Source: Yersinia enterocolitica subsp. enterocolitica
GTDB taxonomy: Bacteria > Pseudomonadota > Gammaproteobacteria > Enterobacterales > Enterobacteriaceae
DNA: 64,000 nt
Assembly (NCBI RefSeq): GCF_901472495.1
Contig: NZ_LR590469.1
Span: forward strand, 1,922,001 to 1,986,000
Direction: 5' to 3'
Below are positions 34,243 through 44,119 of this stretch, in pieces; the first letter of the stretch is position 1, and every line of letters starts with the position of its first letter. The notes beneath the pieces are model-generated. The model saw only the letters and a list, made by a program, of their open reading frames with translations. It was not told the origin of the DNA and did no database searches. The translations under genes were made by a program, and so were the position numbers.

Positions 34243-35490
34243 ATGTCTTCATTACAAATAGACGATATTCCCTCAGCAATCAAAGCAGTGAAACAACAGT
34301 TACGTCAAGCGCTACCCAATTATCAGCAGGTCTTCCAAGAGGTAGAAGAGAATATCCGTCAACAAGTTAGTGAGATCCGCCGTAGTCTGGCTCAGGGTGA
34401 GAACCCGGTTCCACGTATTCATGCTGATGATATTATCAATGGCAAAGTCACTGACGAGCAAAAAGCACAAATAAAACAACGGGGCTGCTGCGCTATTCTC
34501 GGGGTATTCCCGACAGAGAAAGCCGCAGCATGGAACCGCGAAATCGGTGATTATCTGGATCGCAATAATTTTGTCGAGCGCCTAAAAAATGCAGCGGAAG
34601 ACAACTACTTCGGCACACTGGCGGCCAGCAAGCCACAAATATACGGTATTTACTGGTCAACTCCGCAGGTTGAGGCTCGTCAGGACCAACGCATGAACGC
34701 AGTACAGATTTTCTTAAATAACCTGTGGCAAACCGAGAGCAATGGCAAGCAACACTTTGACCCTAACCGAGTGGTAACTTATGCCGACCGCACCCGCCGC
34801 CGTCCGCCAAAATCCTCATCTCTTGGCTTATCGCCTCATGTGGATGGTGGTTCTATTGAACGCTGGCTGGATGAGAATTTCCGCCATGTTTACCGCCATG
34901 TATTTTCTGGTGAATGGCAGAAATACGATCCCTTTGCTGCTGAAGGTCGCCCGGAAGTGCGCGAATTCGCGTCACCCGCAGTCTGTTCCATGTTTCGAAC
35001 ATTCCAAGGCTGGACTGCGCTGACACCGCAACGCACCCATGCCGGGACGTTAAACGTGATTCCAATTGCCAATGCCATGGCCTATATTCTACTGCGTGCT
35101 TTGCAAGATGATGTCGCTGACGATGACTTATGCGGCGCGGCACCGGGGCGCGCATTATCGGCCTCTGAGCAATGGCATCCTCTTTTAATCGAAGCCATTT
35201 CCCCTATTCCGGATCTGGAAGCTGGCGATACTGTATTTTGGCACTGCGATGTTATCCATTCGGTAGAAAACGAACATAACGGCGAGTTTGACAGTAATGT
35301 TATGTATATCGCTGCTGCTCCTTGGTGTGAAAAAAATGCCGCTTACTTACCACGCCAGTTAGCCAGTTTTATTGATGGCCGCTCACCGCCTGACTTTGCA
35401 GCCGATGATTTTGAAGTCGATTTTGTTGGCAGGGCCACAGTCGATAATTTAACCGCCATCGGCAAGCAGCAATTAGGGATGACAAAGTAA
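34243..35490 (+). CDS. ybiU: DUF1479 iron/2-oxoglutarate-type protein YbiU
   Basis: A 415-residue cytosolic protein matching E. coli YbiU. The DUF1479 family has the jelly-roll fold of Fe(II)/2-oxoglutarate dioxygenases; a candidate metal triad is HVDGG (His-x-Asp) and a distal histidine in FWHCDVIHSVEN. The start at 34243 (MSSLQIDDIPSAI) has GGAG 11 bases upstream. Its substrate is not known. Stands alone. Confidence 0.87.
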   Translation: MSSLQIDDIPSAIKAVKQQLRQALPNYQQVFQEVEENIRQQVSEIRRSLAQGENPVPRIHADDIINGKVTDEQKAQIKQRGCCAILGVFPTEKAAAWNREIGDYLDRNNFVERLKNAAEDNYFGTLAASKPQIYGIYWSTPQVEARQDQRMNAVQIFLNNLWQTESNGKQHFDPNRVVTYADRTRRRPPKSSSLGLSPHVDGGSIERWLDENFRHVYRHVFSGEWQKYDPFAAEGRPEVREFASPAVCSMFRTFQGWTALTPQRTHAGTLNVIPIANAMAYILLRALQDDVADDDLCGAAPGRALSASEQWHPLLIEAISPIPDLEAGDTVFWHCDVIHSVENEHNGEFDSNVMYIAAAPWCEKNAAYLPRQLASFIDGRSPPDFAADDFEVDFVGRATVDNLTAIGKQQLGMTK

Positions 35491-35660
35491 TCCTCTTCCA
35501 CCAGATAGTCTGCCGGAGTTTATTTCTCCGGCAGCCTCCATTCAATAGCACGGATAAAGTAGCAGTCTCCCCCCGTTTTCCTTATAGTGATTCGCTTATT
35601 CGCCCCAGGATTTAATGGTTTCTTACCGCCAATCCCCGGTTGCTACCAAGAGAAAACAGT

Positions 35661-37361
35661 GTGCACCAGATATTTGAAATGCTATTAGCGGTATTTGATC
35701 GTGCCGCATTGATGCTAATTTGCTTGTTCTTTCTGACCCGCACCCACCTATTTCGTCAGTTATTGCAAAAAGAGAAACACACGCCGCTAGAATTGGCCGC
35801 AGTCACTGCTATCTTCTCGTTATTTGCTATTTTCGGCACCTATTCCGGTATCAATGTTGAAGGCTCGCTGGTTAACGTGCGGGTGATTGCCGTCATGTCC
35901 GGCGGTATTCTATTTGGCCCGTGGGTGGGGATTATTACTGGGCTTATTGCTGGCTCTCATCGTTATTTAATTGATATTGATGGTATTACCTCGGTCCCTT
36001 GCCTCATAACCAGTATTATTGCGGGTCTGATGTCGGGTTATATCAACCTGAAAGTCAAAAAAGAGCGGCAATGGAGCATCGGTATTCTGGCCGGTATGAT
36101 TTGTGAATCGCTGACCATGCTCTTGGTGGTTATATGGGCCAAACCGACTGCATTGGGTATCGATATTGTGTCTAAAATCGCCATTCCGATGATTTTAGGG
36201 GCAGTCTGTATCGGGCTGATTGTGCTATTAGTACAGAGTGTCGAGGATGAAAAAGAGGTCATTGCTGCGCGACAGGCAAAGCTGGCACTGGATATTGCTA
36301 ATAAAACCTTACCCTATTTTCGCAATATCAACGGCGAGTCATTGCGCAGTGTGTGTGAAATTATTCGCCATGATATCAAGGCCGATGCTGTCGCTATCAC
36401 CGATACCCAGCATATTTTGGCGTATGTAGGTGTCGGGGTAGAAACTTATAATATCGGCCATGAAATAATCAGTGACATTACCAAGGAAAGTATTCAGCGC
36501 GGTAAAATCACCATCCGCAATAATGATGAGGTCCACCGGACGCCCCAAATTCATTCGCTTATTATCATTCCCTTATGGGAAAAAGGTGAAGTGACGGGCT
36601 CGCTGAAAATCTATTATTGCCATGCCCATAAAATCACTTATTCACTCAAAGTAATGGCGGTAGGTTTATCGCAAATTATCTCAACCCAAATTGAGGTCTC
36701 GCGTATTGAACAACTGCGCGAAATGGCGAATAAAGCGGAAATGCGGGCGCTACAAAGTAAAATTAACCCACACTTTTTATTTAATGCCTTAAATGCCATT
36801 TCCTCATCAATTCGTATTAATCCAGATACCGCGCGTCAATTGATCATCAATCTATCTCGCTACCTACGCTATAACCTTGAACTGAATGATGAACAAATTG
36901 ATATTCGTAAAGAACTGCATCAAATTCAAGACTATATTGCCATCGAACAAGCGCGGTTTGGCAGTAAGTTAACCGTCATTTATGATATTGATGATGACAT
37001 TGCGCTAAAAATCCCCAGCTTGTTGATCCAGCCGCTGGTAGAGAATGCTATCGTGCATGGTATTCAGCCGTTCCGGGGTAAAGGTGTGGTGGTTATTGCG
37101 GTTAAAGACTGTGGCGATCAGATAAAAATCTCGGTGAAAGATACCGGCAATGGGATCAACCCGGAAACCATTGAGCGCGTGGCAAATAACGAAATGCCTG
37201 GCAATAAAATCGGCTTACTGAATGTCCATCATCGAGTAAAATTACTCTATGGCGAGGGTTTACAGATACGCCGAATGGAACCGGGCACCGAGATTTCTTT
37301 TTATATCAGTAAAAATGGCGGCAAAGTCCATGCAGAACCCAGCATTTCAGCCGGAGCTTAA
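35661..37361 (+). CDS. ypdA: Pyruvate-sensing histidine kinase YpdA (LytS type)
   Basis: A 566-residue membrane kinase. Residues 1-200 are six spans of the 5TM-LYT sensor (GTYSGINVEGSLVNVRVIAVMSGGILFGPWVGIITGLIAG), followed by a GAF-like part (about 220-340), then the His_kinase domain with phospho-acceptor His371 in INPHFLFNALNAIS and the HATPase N-box PLVENAIVHGI. Closely follows E. coli YpdA, which senses extracellular pyruvate. Start is GTG 35661, aligned with the family's MHEIF; ribosome site weak. Operon with ypdB four bases later. Confidence 0.94.
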   Translation: MHQIFEMLLAVFDRAALMLICLFFLTRTHLFRQLLQKEKHTPLELAAVTAIFSLFAIFGTYSGINVEGSLVNVRVIAVMSGGILFGPWVGIITGLIAGSHRYLIDIDGITSVPCLITSIIAGLMSGYINLKVKKERQWSIGILAGMICESLTMLLVVIWAKPTALGIDIVSKIAIPMILGAVCIGLIVLLVQSVEDEKEVIAARQAKLALDIANKTLPYFRNINGESLRSVCEIIRHDIKADAVAITDTQHILAYVGVGVETYNIGHEIISDITKESIQRGKITIRNNDEVHRTPQIHSLIIIPLWEKGEVTGSLKIYYCHAHKITYSLKVMAVGLSQIISTQIEVSRIEQLREMANKAEMRALQSKINPHFLFNALNAISSSIRINPDTARQLIINLSRYLRYNLELNDEQIDIRKELHQIQDYIAIEQARFGSKLTVIYDIDDDIALKIPSLLIQPLVENAIVHGIQPFRGKGVVVIAVKDCGDQIKISVKDTGNGINPETIERVANNEMPGNKIGLLNVHHRVKLLYGEGLQIRRMEPGTEISFYISKNGGKVHAEPSISAGA

Positions 37362-37364
37362 TCC

Positions 37365-38105
37365 GTGAAAGCAATTATTGTCGAAGATGAATTTCTGGCT
37401 CAGGAAGAATTAAGTTACCTGATCCAGCAGCACAGTAATATCACCATCGAAGCAACCTTTGAAGATGGATTGGACGTACTTAAATATCTGCAAAATCATC
37501 AGGTTGATGCCATTTTTCTCGACATTAATATTCCGTCGCTGGATGGCGTGTTGCTGGCGCAAAATATCAGCAAATTTGCCCATAAACCTTATATTATCTT
37601 TATTACTGCTTATAAAGAGCATGCGGTAGAAGCCTTTGAAATTGAAGCTTTTGACTATATTTTAAAGCCTTACCACGAATCGCGTATTGTCACTATGCTG
37701 CAAAAGCTGGAAACCCTGTATAAACGTGATCGCCAAAATAAAGAACAAACCAACAGTCCCAGCCATCGTCCAACGCCCCATACCATCAATCTGATGAAAG
37801 ATGAGCGCATCATCGTAACGGATATCAATGATATTTATTATGCAGCGGCGCAGGAAAAGGTCACGCTGGTTTACACTCGGCGCGAAGAATTTATCATGCC
37901 GATGAATATCACTGAATTTTGTAGTCGCCTGCCTGAAGAGTACTTTTTCCGCTGTCACCGTTCTTATTGCGTGAATTTAGCTAAAATCCGCGAAATCGTG
38001 CCTTGGTTTAACAACACCTATATTCTGCGACTCAGTGATTTGGACTTTGAAGTCCCGGTGAGCCGCAGCAAGATAAAAGAATTCAGGCAACTGATGCGCC
38101 TTTAA
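37365..38105 (+). CDS. ypdB: LytTR response regulator YpdB
   Basis: A 246-residue regulator. Receiver domain residues 1-120 with phospho-acceptor Asp53 (AIFLDINIPSLDG) and the KPY motif; LytTR DNA-binding domain about 145-246 (HTINLMKDERIIVTDINDIYYAAAQEKVTLVYT…RSYCVNLAKIREIVPW). In E. coli YpdB activates yhjX by binding two direct repeats. Both the target gene and the repeats lie directly downstream here. Confidence 0.95.
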   Translation: MKAIIVEDEFLAQEELSYLIQQHSNITIEATFEDGLDVLKYLQNHQVDAIFLDINIPSLDGVLLAQNISKFAHKPYIIFITAYKEHAVEAFEIEAFDYILKPYHESRIVTMLQKLETLYKRDRQNKEQTNSPSHRPTPHTINLMKDERIIVTDINDIYYAAAQEKVTLVYTRREEFIMPMNITEFCSRLPEEYFFRCHRSYCVNLAKIREIVPWFNNTYILRLSDLDFEVPVSRSKIKEFRQLMRL

Positions 38106-38106
38106 A

Positions 38107-38137
38107 TGCATTTCATTCCTCCCCGAATGCAGCTCAT
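38107..38137 (+). promoter_or_regulatory. YpdB direct-repeat binding site
   Basis: TGCATTTCAT (38107-38116) and TGCAGCTCAT (38128-38137) are separated by exactly 11 bases, the geometry reported for YpdB at E. coli yhjX (GGCATTTCAT-N11-GGCATTTCAT). The first repeat begins two bases after the ypdB stop. A TATACT -10 at 38171-38176 without a good -35 fits activator dependence. Confidence 0.82.
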
Positions 38138-38328
38138 TCCCCTTTCGATCTATTGCTATTAGCCCGCCCGTATACTGGTTTCATTCGGCGGGCTGATAAC
38201 ATCGCAAGACAAGATTTTCGGTGTTCCATCAGCGCGTAATTTTTAGGCTCCGACGCTATTGCTTACTACTACACCGTCAGCAATAGCCCCCATTCGGGCC
38301 GTATGCATTGATGTTTAAGGAGTCCGGC

Positions 38329-39573
38329 ATGAGCAATAAACCGGTAAATCGTTGGCTAATTGTTGTTGGTACCATCATCGTTCAGATGGGTTTAGGCACT
38401 ATCTATACTTGGAGCTTATTCAATCAGCCGCTGGGGGAAAAATTCAGTTGGTCACTCGGTGCGGTTGCCACCACCTTCTCTATCACCAGTTTCTCTCTGG
38501 CTATCGCCACCTTGTTTGCGGGCCGCCTGCAAGAGCGCATTGGCATCCGTAAACTGACGCTAATTTCCGGCATCATCCTCGGTTTGGGTTTGATTGCCAG
38601 CTCTTTTGCCACCTCATTGGGGATGATTTATCTGCTGGCGGGGATTGTGGTTGGTTTTGCCGATGGCACCGCCTACATCACCACGCTGTCAAATCTGATT
38701 AAATGGTTCCCAGAGCGTAAGGGCTTGATTTCAGGTATTTCTGTCGGGGCATTTGGTACCGGTAGTCTGTTATTCAAATACGTGAATGCCAGTTTGATCG
38801 CCAACCAGGGGGTGTCACTGGCTTTCTTCTATTGGGGAATTATTGTGATGGTTTTGGTCGGGGCGGGTTCTTTCCTGCTGCGGGAAAAAGCAGTCGCACC
38901 ACAAACCGCGGCCCACCTGCCATCTGCGCTTGCTGGACGTGATTTCAGTGTCAAAGAGATGTTGGCAGTCAAAGAGTCTTACTGCCTGTTTATCATCTTC
39001 TTCACCGCATGTATGAGTGGCTTATATCTGATTGGTATCGTGAAGGATTTGGGTGTGCAGTTGGCGGGTATGGATTTGGCGACCGCAGCCAATACCGTGT
39101 CGGCCATCGCCATCTTTAATACTGCCGGACGTATTATTCTGGGGGCGCTATCCGATAAAGTGGGCCGCCTGCGAGTTATCAGCTTTACCCTGCTGGTGAC
39201 CACTTTAGCCGTATCGGTGTTGAGTTTTGTCCCGCTGACTCATGCCCTGTTCTTCTTGTGTGTCGGTGCTATTGCTTTCTGTTTCGGCGGCAACATCACG
39301 GTGTTCCCGGCCATTGTGGGCGATTTCTTTGGCCTAAAAAACCATAGCAAAAACTATGGCGTTATCTATCAAGGATTTGGTTTAGGCGCACTGGCAGGGT
39401 CATTTATTGCCGCACAACTGGGCGGATATCATGCAACCTTTATCGTTATTGCAGTGATGTCAGTGGTTTCGCTGTTGTTAACCCTGGTTATCAAGCCGCC
39501 GAAAGGGGCTGCTACCGAGGCAGAAAACACATCTACGGCTTCATCTGGGGTCACCGCCAGCAGCCACGCCTAA
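38329..39573 (+). CDS. yhjX: MFS transporter YhjX (OFA family), YpdB target
   Basis: A 414-residue transporter with 12 spans, resembling E. coli YhjX (TWSLFNQPLGEKFSW, AGRLQERIGIRKL, LSNLIKWFPERKGLISG, FGGNITVFPAIVGDFFGLKNHSKNYGVIYQGFG). The OFA family moves oxalate/formate-like anions; YhjX is induced by pyruvate through YpdAB. ATG 38329 has AAGGAG six bases upstream. Here it directly follows ypdAB, whereas in E. coli it is far away. Confidence 0.92.
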   Translation: MSNKPVNRWLIVVGTIIVQMGLGTIYTWSLFNQPLGEKFSWSLGAVATTFSITSFSLAIATLFAGRLQERIGIRKLTLISGIILGLGLIASSFATSLGMIYLLAGIVVGFADGTAYITTLSNLIKWFPERKGLISGISVGAFGTGSLLFKYVNASLIANQGVSLAFFYWGIIVMVLVGAGSFLLREKAVAPQTAAHLPSALAGRDFSVKEMLAVKESYCLFIIFFTACMSGLYLIGIVKDLGVQLAGMDLATAANTVSAIAIFNTAGRIILGALSDKVGRLRVISFTLLVTTLAVSVLSFVPLTHALFFLCVGAIAFCFGGNITVFPAIVGDFFGLKNHSKNYGVIYQGFGLGALAGSFIAAQLGGYHATFIVIAVMSVVSLLLTLVIKPPKGAATEAENTSTASSGVTASSHA

Positions 39574-39587
39574 TCATTATAAATTGT

Positions 39588-39615
39588 AAAAAGCAGAGCC
39601 TTGGCTCTGCTTTTT
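39588..39615. terminator. Bidirectional terminator between yhjX and glk
   Basis: AAAAAGCAGAGCC pairs with GGCTCTGCTTTTT around two bases, 15 bp after yhjX and 28 bp before the convergent glk stop. Confidence 0.88.
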
Positions 39616-39642
39616 CATTTCAATCCAGTGAACTATGCAATT

Positions 39643-40614
39643 TTAAGGATGAAGAGTATGCCCTAACTTCTGACGTAAATAAGCCCCTGCGCCCAGCAAA
39701 CCAGGTTGCTGGTGCGTGATCATATAGACCGGAATATCCTGTAAGAAATCGTTGAAACGCCCTTTATCTTCAAAAGCACCGCGGAAGCCGGAAGCTTTAA
39801 AGAATTCCATAAAGCGCGGCACAATTCCGCCAGCGATATACACGCCACCGAAAGTACTGAGATTCAAGGCCAAATTGCCGCCAAAGCGCCCCATAATTAC
39901 GCAAAACAGTGATAATGCGCGGCGACAATCAGTGCAACTGTCTGCCAGAGCGCGTTCAGTCACATCTTTCGGTGCCAGATTTTCGGGCAGACGACCATCA
40001 GAAATCACAATGGCCCGGTATAAATTGACCAGCCCCGGCCCGGAAAGCACTCGCTCGGCGGAAACGTGGCCCAGTTCCTGACGCAGTACCGCCAAAATCC
40101 GGTCTTCTTCTTCGCTATTGGGCGCAAAATCCACATGTCCGCCTTCACCCGGCAAGCTTATCCAGCGGCTATCCACATTAACTAAATGTGCCACCCCTAA
40201 CCCCGTCCCAGCACCGTATACCGCCACCGGTTTACCGGGCTGTGGCGATGTACCACCAAATTGCAGCACATCCTGCTCAGACAACATGGGAATTGCCATT
40301 GATACCGCGGTGAAATCATTAATGATCTCTAAGTGCTTCAGCCCGAGGTTTTGCTGCATCGCCGCGATAGAGAATGCCCAAGTGTGATTGGTCATTGCCA
40401 CCCAATCTCCGGTAATCGGGCAGGCGATAGCAATACAGGCATGCTCTACAGTGACCTTATGCTCTGATAAATATTGCTTAATGACAGCTTCCAGACTGTC
40501 GTAATCTAACCCTGAATATGTTTTTGCTTGTGATATTTCGCCCGTCGCCACAGCGCAAAGCGCCAAACGGGCATTAGTGCCGCCAACGTCACCCACCAGG
40601 GCATAGCTCGTCAT
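39643..40614 (-). CDS. glk: Glucokinase
   Basis: A 323-residue cytosolic ATP-dependent kinase converting glucose to glucose-6-phosphate. Marks: phosphate-1 loop ALVGDVGGTNARLALC, IIND(F)TAVSMAIP with the catalytic aspartate, GAGTGLGVAHLV, LPGEGGHVDFAPN, FCVIMGRFGGNLALNL. The start MTSYALVG at 40614 matches E. coli; a longer frame begins at 40650. It uses free sugar not phosphorylated by the PTS, such as glucose released inside the cell. Confidence 0.95.
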   Translation of the reverse strand: MTSYALVGDVGGTNARLALCAVATGEISQAKTYSGLDYDSLEAVIKQYLSEHKVTVEHACIAIACPITGDWVAMTNHTWAFSIAAMQQNLGLKHLEIINDFTAVSMAIPMLSEQDVLQFGGTSPQPGKPVAVYGAGTGLGVAHLVNVDSRWISLPGEGGHVDFAPNSEEEDRILAVLRQELGHVSAERVLSGPGLVNLYRAIVISDGRLPENLAPKDVTERALADSCTDCRRALSLFCVIMGRFGGNLALNLSTFGGVYIAGGIVPRFMEFFKASGFRGAFEDKGRFNDFLQDIPVYMITHQQPGLLGAGAYLRQKLGHTLHP

Positions 40615-40799
40615 CAGAAACTTCTCCGTTACAGATATTCTTAACTTCAACTATGCCCACTGTAAAATCAGGTTGGCGAAACAACAATCTCAATGCTGGA
40701 AACCGTTTCGCTTTGGGATAAAGATCACATAAAAACGTTTCAGCAGCGGTAAATTGCCGCTGCTGAAGTGAGAAATCACGGTTCGTGATGAGCCAAATA

Positions 40800-41276
40800 T
40801 TAGTTTGAACCACGCCCTTTATCGGCGGCTGGCGTTAAGACATTGGCCTGGCGTGAGCGGATAATTCGCGCCCGCAAACTGTCATAAGCCCAGTTATAAA
40901 ACATGGTGTAAGGCAGGAAGAACAGGAAGAAACCTATCTCTAACATAAATGCTTGTAGCAGAGAAACTCCCAATACGCTAGCCGCAATCGGCAAACCAAT
41001 CAAGATAAACCCACTTTCAAAACCCAGTGCATGGAGTGCCCGCACACGAAGGCTCTTGGCGACACGGCTAACCGGCCAAAAGTAGTCAAACAGGCTGTTG
41101 TAAATAATGTTCCATAGCATCGCCACAGAAGAGAGAAGAATGGCCAATGTCCCCATTTGTAATATAGAGCGGTCGAGTAACCATGCTCCTACTGGTGCAC
41201 AAATGGCGACGGCAATGACCTCAAAGCCGATAGCATGGATAACGCGCTCAAATAAAGATTTGCGATGAACTTGCAT
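40800..41276 (-). CDS. PACE-family efflux transporter
   Basis: A 158-residue inner-membrane protein of two tandem bacterial transmembrane-pair domains, four spans. The repeats are marked by ERVIHAIGFEVIAV…NIIYNSLFDYFWPV and RALHALGFESGFI…YNWAYDSLRARI. This is the PACE family (AceI of Acinetobacter exports chlorhexidine and short diamines); the conserved membrane glutamates (FEV, FES) carry protons. Divergent from a LysR regulator 101 bp away, the usual pairing for PACE genes. Confidence 0.9.
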   Translation of the reverse strand: MQVHRKSLFERVIHAIGFEVIAVAICAPVGAWLLDRSILQMGTLAILLSSVAMLWNIIYNSLFDYFWPVSRVAKSLRVRALHALGFESGFILIGLPIAASVLGVSLLQAFMLEIGFFLFFLPYTMFYNWAYDSLRARIIRSRQANVLTPAADKGRGSN

Positions 41277-41377
41277 AAAACACCCACTTAATGAATCAAT
41301 AACAGATTGTTGAAGGTGATTATCATCGTTTTTTAAGATAGATTAAAAATAGAACCCATCGATAAAATAGATAGATT

Positions 41378-42265
41378 ATGCATTATTCTCCTGAAGCATT
41401 GATTGCGTTTGTCGAAGCGGCCGCACTGGGTTCATTCTCCGCTGCGGCCCGTAAACTGCGCAAAAGCCAGTCAACCATCAGCACCGCCATCGCCAATTTG
41501 GAGGCCGATCTGGGGTTAACCTTATTTGACCGGCAAGCCCGTCAGCCGGTATTAACCGATCACGGACGGCGCGTGCTCTCTCATGTGCAAGAAATTCTGG
41601 CTGCCAGTGAGCGCCTGGATAATCTGTCAATCCGGCTGGCGGGCCAGGTTGAAACCCGTCTGACGTTTGTCTTATCCGACACCTATCAACCGACTCATCA
41701 TGAAAGTCTGCTGCGACGCTTTGAGCAACGTTACCCCGATATCGAATTTGAGTGTTTGATTGCTGAAGATGACGATGTGATTGATTTGCTGCAACTGAGG
41801 CGGGCGCATATCGGCGTGGTAGAGGTGCAACAACATTACCCGCCGGATATTGCCGCCAGCCGATTAGCCGAGCAAACTGAAATGGCAATATTTGTGCAAC
41901 GTCATCATCCGTTGGCACAATTATCACAGGTTCACCCGGAACAACTCGCCACCACCCGCCAACTCTGTCTCAACACCTATAACCGCACCGAGCGCAATCA
42001 GTCGCAGGGATTGATATGGTCAGCACCCAGCTATTTAATGTTGATGGAGATGGCGGTGCAAGGCTTCGGCTGGGCGATTTTGCCGCACTGGATGGTTGAG
42101 CAATACAGTAATAAAAAACTGGTTGCCTTGCCAATCGCAGGTTGGCCAAAAATGATCTCAATTGATGCAGTTTGGTCGAAAAATAGCCCGCCGGGGCCGG
42201 CAGGCTATTGGCTGTTAGATCAATTAACCGGTGCCATTAAACCGCCGCATTACGGGCCTGAATAG
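41378..42265 (+). CDS. LysR-family regulator
   Basis: A 295-residue LysR protein. HTH at residues 1-60 (MHYSPEALIAFVEAAALGSFSAAARKLRKSQSTISTAIANLEADLG), co-inducer domain about 90-290. It is divergent from the PACE exporter, so likely controls it. Its 3' end overlaps the ipdC 3' end by 29 bases on the opposite strand. Effector unknown. Confidence 0.85.
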   Translation: MHYSPEALIAFVEAAALGSFSAAARKLRKSQSTISTAIANLEADLGLTLFDRQARQPVLTDHGRRVLSHVQEILAASERLDNLSIRLAGQVETRLTFVLSDTYQPTHHESLLRRFEQRYPDIEFECLIAEDDDVIDLLQLRRAHIGVVEVQQHYPPDIAASRLAEQTEMAIFVQRHHPLAQLSQVHPEQLATTRQLCLNTYNRTERNQSQGLIWSAPSYLMLMEMAVQGFGWAILPHWMVEQYSNKKLVALPIAGWPKMISIDAVWSKNSPPGPAGYWLLDQLTGAIKPPHYGPE

Positions 42266-43901
42266 ATTTGGCCACATTAACCATTAATTCAGGCATATCC
42301 ATTGGTGGCAACATAACCTCAATAAATGCTAATTGCTGGCAATTTTCGATTTGTGTCAGCACCTGTTGCAGTTCATCGGCCTGCGTGACCCGGCAGGTCA
42401 ATGAGGCTTTGTCCACAGCCAAAGCTTGGGGTAGCTGCGTCCAATCCCACTCAGCAATGTCGTTATAGGGTTGCTGTGGCCCATGAATAGCCCGCTCTAC
42501 GGTGTAACCATGATTATTAAGCAGAAAAATGATCGGAGTTAAACCATCACGCAGCATCGACCCCAACTCTTGTATGGTGAGCTGCGCTGCGCCATCCCCT
42601 ACCAGCAAAATCACTCTGCGCTGCGGTTGCGCCAATTGCGCGCCATAGGCTGCGGGTAAGCTAAAACCAATCGCCCCCCACAACGATTGTGCGACAAAGG
42701 TGCAGCCAGAAGGCAGACGCAGTGTTGCGGCACCAAAACTGGAAGTGCCTTGATCCGTCACCACAATATCGTCTGGCCGCAGGAAATGCTGGATGTGATA
42801 CCAAAAGGCTTGCTGGCTGAGGAGATTATCGGACGGCAGCGCGGGTATAGAGTGAGCGATGACCGGTTGCTGCCATTCGCCCTGTAAAGACAAACACAAC
42901 TCGTGTAGCGCATTAACGGCAGCCAGCATCGGGATTTGACTAAAAACCTGACGTCCAATCCGCACTTGTTCCGGCTGAACATCAATACAATTATCCTGAG
43001 TAATATGTTGGCTGAATCCGGCGGTAATGGTATCGACGAACCACACACCGACAGTGATAAGCACATCGGCCTCTTCAATATATTCTCTGACGCTGGCATC
43101 ACTGGCGGCTCCGGCATAAGTCCCAATGAACATCGGGTGAGTCTCATCCAGCAAGCCTTTCCCCATCAGCAATGTCGAATGCGGTAAATTCACCTCTGCC
43201 AGCCAATGATTCAGTGCTTGTCGTGCGCCAAATCTATCGGCGAGAAAATCTGCCAACAGCGCCACCCGGTGCGCCGACTGCAATTTCTGGCGGGCTGCTT
43301 CAATAAAAGCCTGTAATGAAGTCGGGGATAACATTGGTTGAGACAGTGCTAACGCCCCAGATTGGCTGGTTAACTCCGCCTCTCCCACATCAGAAGGGAG
43401 CTGTAAATAGACCGGACGCCGTTGATAAAGTGCCGCCACCAACAAGCGATCAATCTCAGACGCGGCATTTTCGGCAGTTAAGCTGGTATGCGCGCAAGCA
43501 ACCTCTTTCGCCATCCGCGCGAAATGGTTGAAATCACCATCGCCAAATGAATGATGTAATAATTCGCCCGCTTTTTGTGAGCGCAGTGCCGGAGTGCCAA
43601 CAATATGAATGATGGGAAGATATTCAGCAAAGCTACCCGCGATACCATTAATAGCGCTTAACTCACCGACCCCTGCCGTGGTCAATAACGCCGCCGCAGG
43701 CATAACACGGGCATAGCCATCAGCTGCGTAAGCCGCGTTAAGTTCATTCGCGCATCCCATCCATTGAATGACCGGATGGCTGATAACATGATCTAAAAAG
43801 TGAAGATTGAAATCACCAGGAACACCAAATAGATGCCTGATACCCACTTGTGCCAGTCGATCCAGTAAATAATCTGCTACCTTATAGTTGCTCGCCATCA
43901 C
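42237..43901 (-). CDS. ipdC: Indolepyruvate/alpha-keto acid decarboxylase (IpdC)
   Basis: A 554-residue thiamine-diphosphate enzyme. The activating glutamate is in GCANELNAAYAADGYAR and the TPP/Mg motif is VGDGAAQLT…FLLNNHGYTVER. It matches enterobacterial indolepyruvate decarboxylases, which turn indole-3-pyruvate into indole-3-acetaldehyde on the route to auxin; phenylpyruvate or pyruvate decarboxylation is possible. Two adjacent ATGs at 43901 and 43898. Nearby glk is also its neighbour in other enterobacteria. Confidence 0.88.
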   Translation of the reverse strand: MMASNYKVADYLLDRLAQVGIRHLFGVPGDFNLHFLDHVISHPVIQWMGCANELNAAYAADGYARVMPAAALLTTAGVGELSAINGIAGSFAEYLPIIHIVGTPALRSQKAGELLHHSFGDGDFNHFARMAKEVACAHTSLTAENAASEIDRLLVAALYQRRPVYLQLPSDVGEAELTSQSGALALSQPMLSPTSLQAFIEAARQKLQSAHRVALLADFLADRFGARQALNHWLAEVNLPHSTLLMGKGLLDETHPMFIGTYAGAASDASVREYIEEADVLITVGVWFVDTITAGFSQHITQDNCIDVQPEQVRIGRQVFSQIPMLAAVNALHELCLSLQGEWQQPVIAHSIPALPSDNLLSQQAFWYHIQHFLRPDDIVVTDQGTSSFGAATLRLPSGCTFVAQSLWGAIGFSLPAAYGAQLAQPQRRVILLVGDGAAQLTIQELGSMLRDGLTPIIFLLNNHGYTVERAIHGPQQPYNDIAEWDWTQLPQALAVDKASLTCRVTQADELQQVLTQIENCQQLAFIEVMLPPMDMPELMVNVAKSIQARNAAV

Positions 43902-44119
43902 TACACCACCTCAATGCTTATTATTGTCAAATAAGTATTGAGCAAATCATCAATAAATCTAATGTTTTTTAAATTATTAATTAGCTCGCACAGAATAAGG
44001 TTTTGCTGACAGGCATTCTCCCCTGTCACCGAATGCAAACTCTGTGATCACGCCAGCTTTCGAAACCGGTGGAAACGCATACATTAAGACGTTGTTTACT
44101 TTCATCAATAAGGGGCATC

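Noticed and set aside
42758..43147. 129-codon antisense frame inside ipdC
   Set aside because: No ribosome site or family; the sense frame is a full enzyme.
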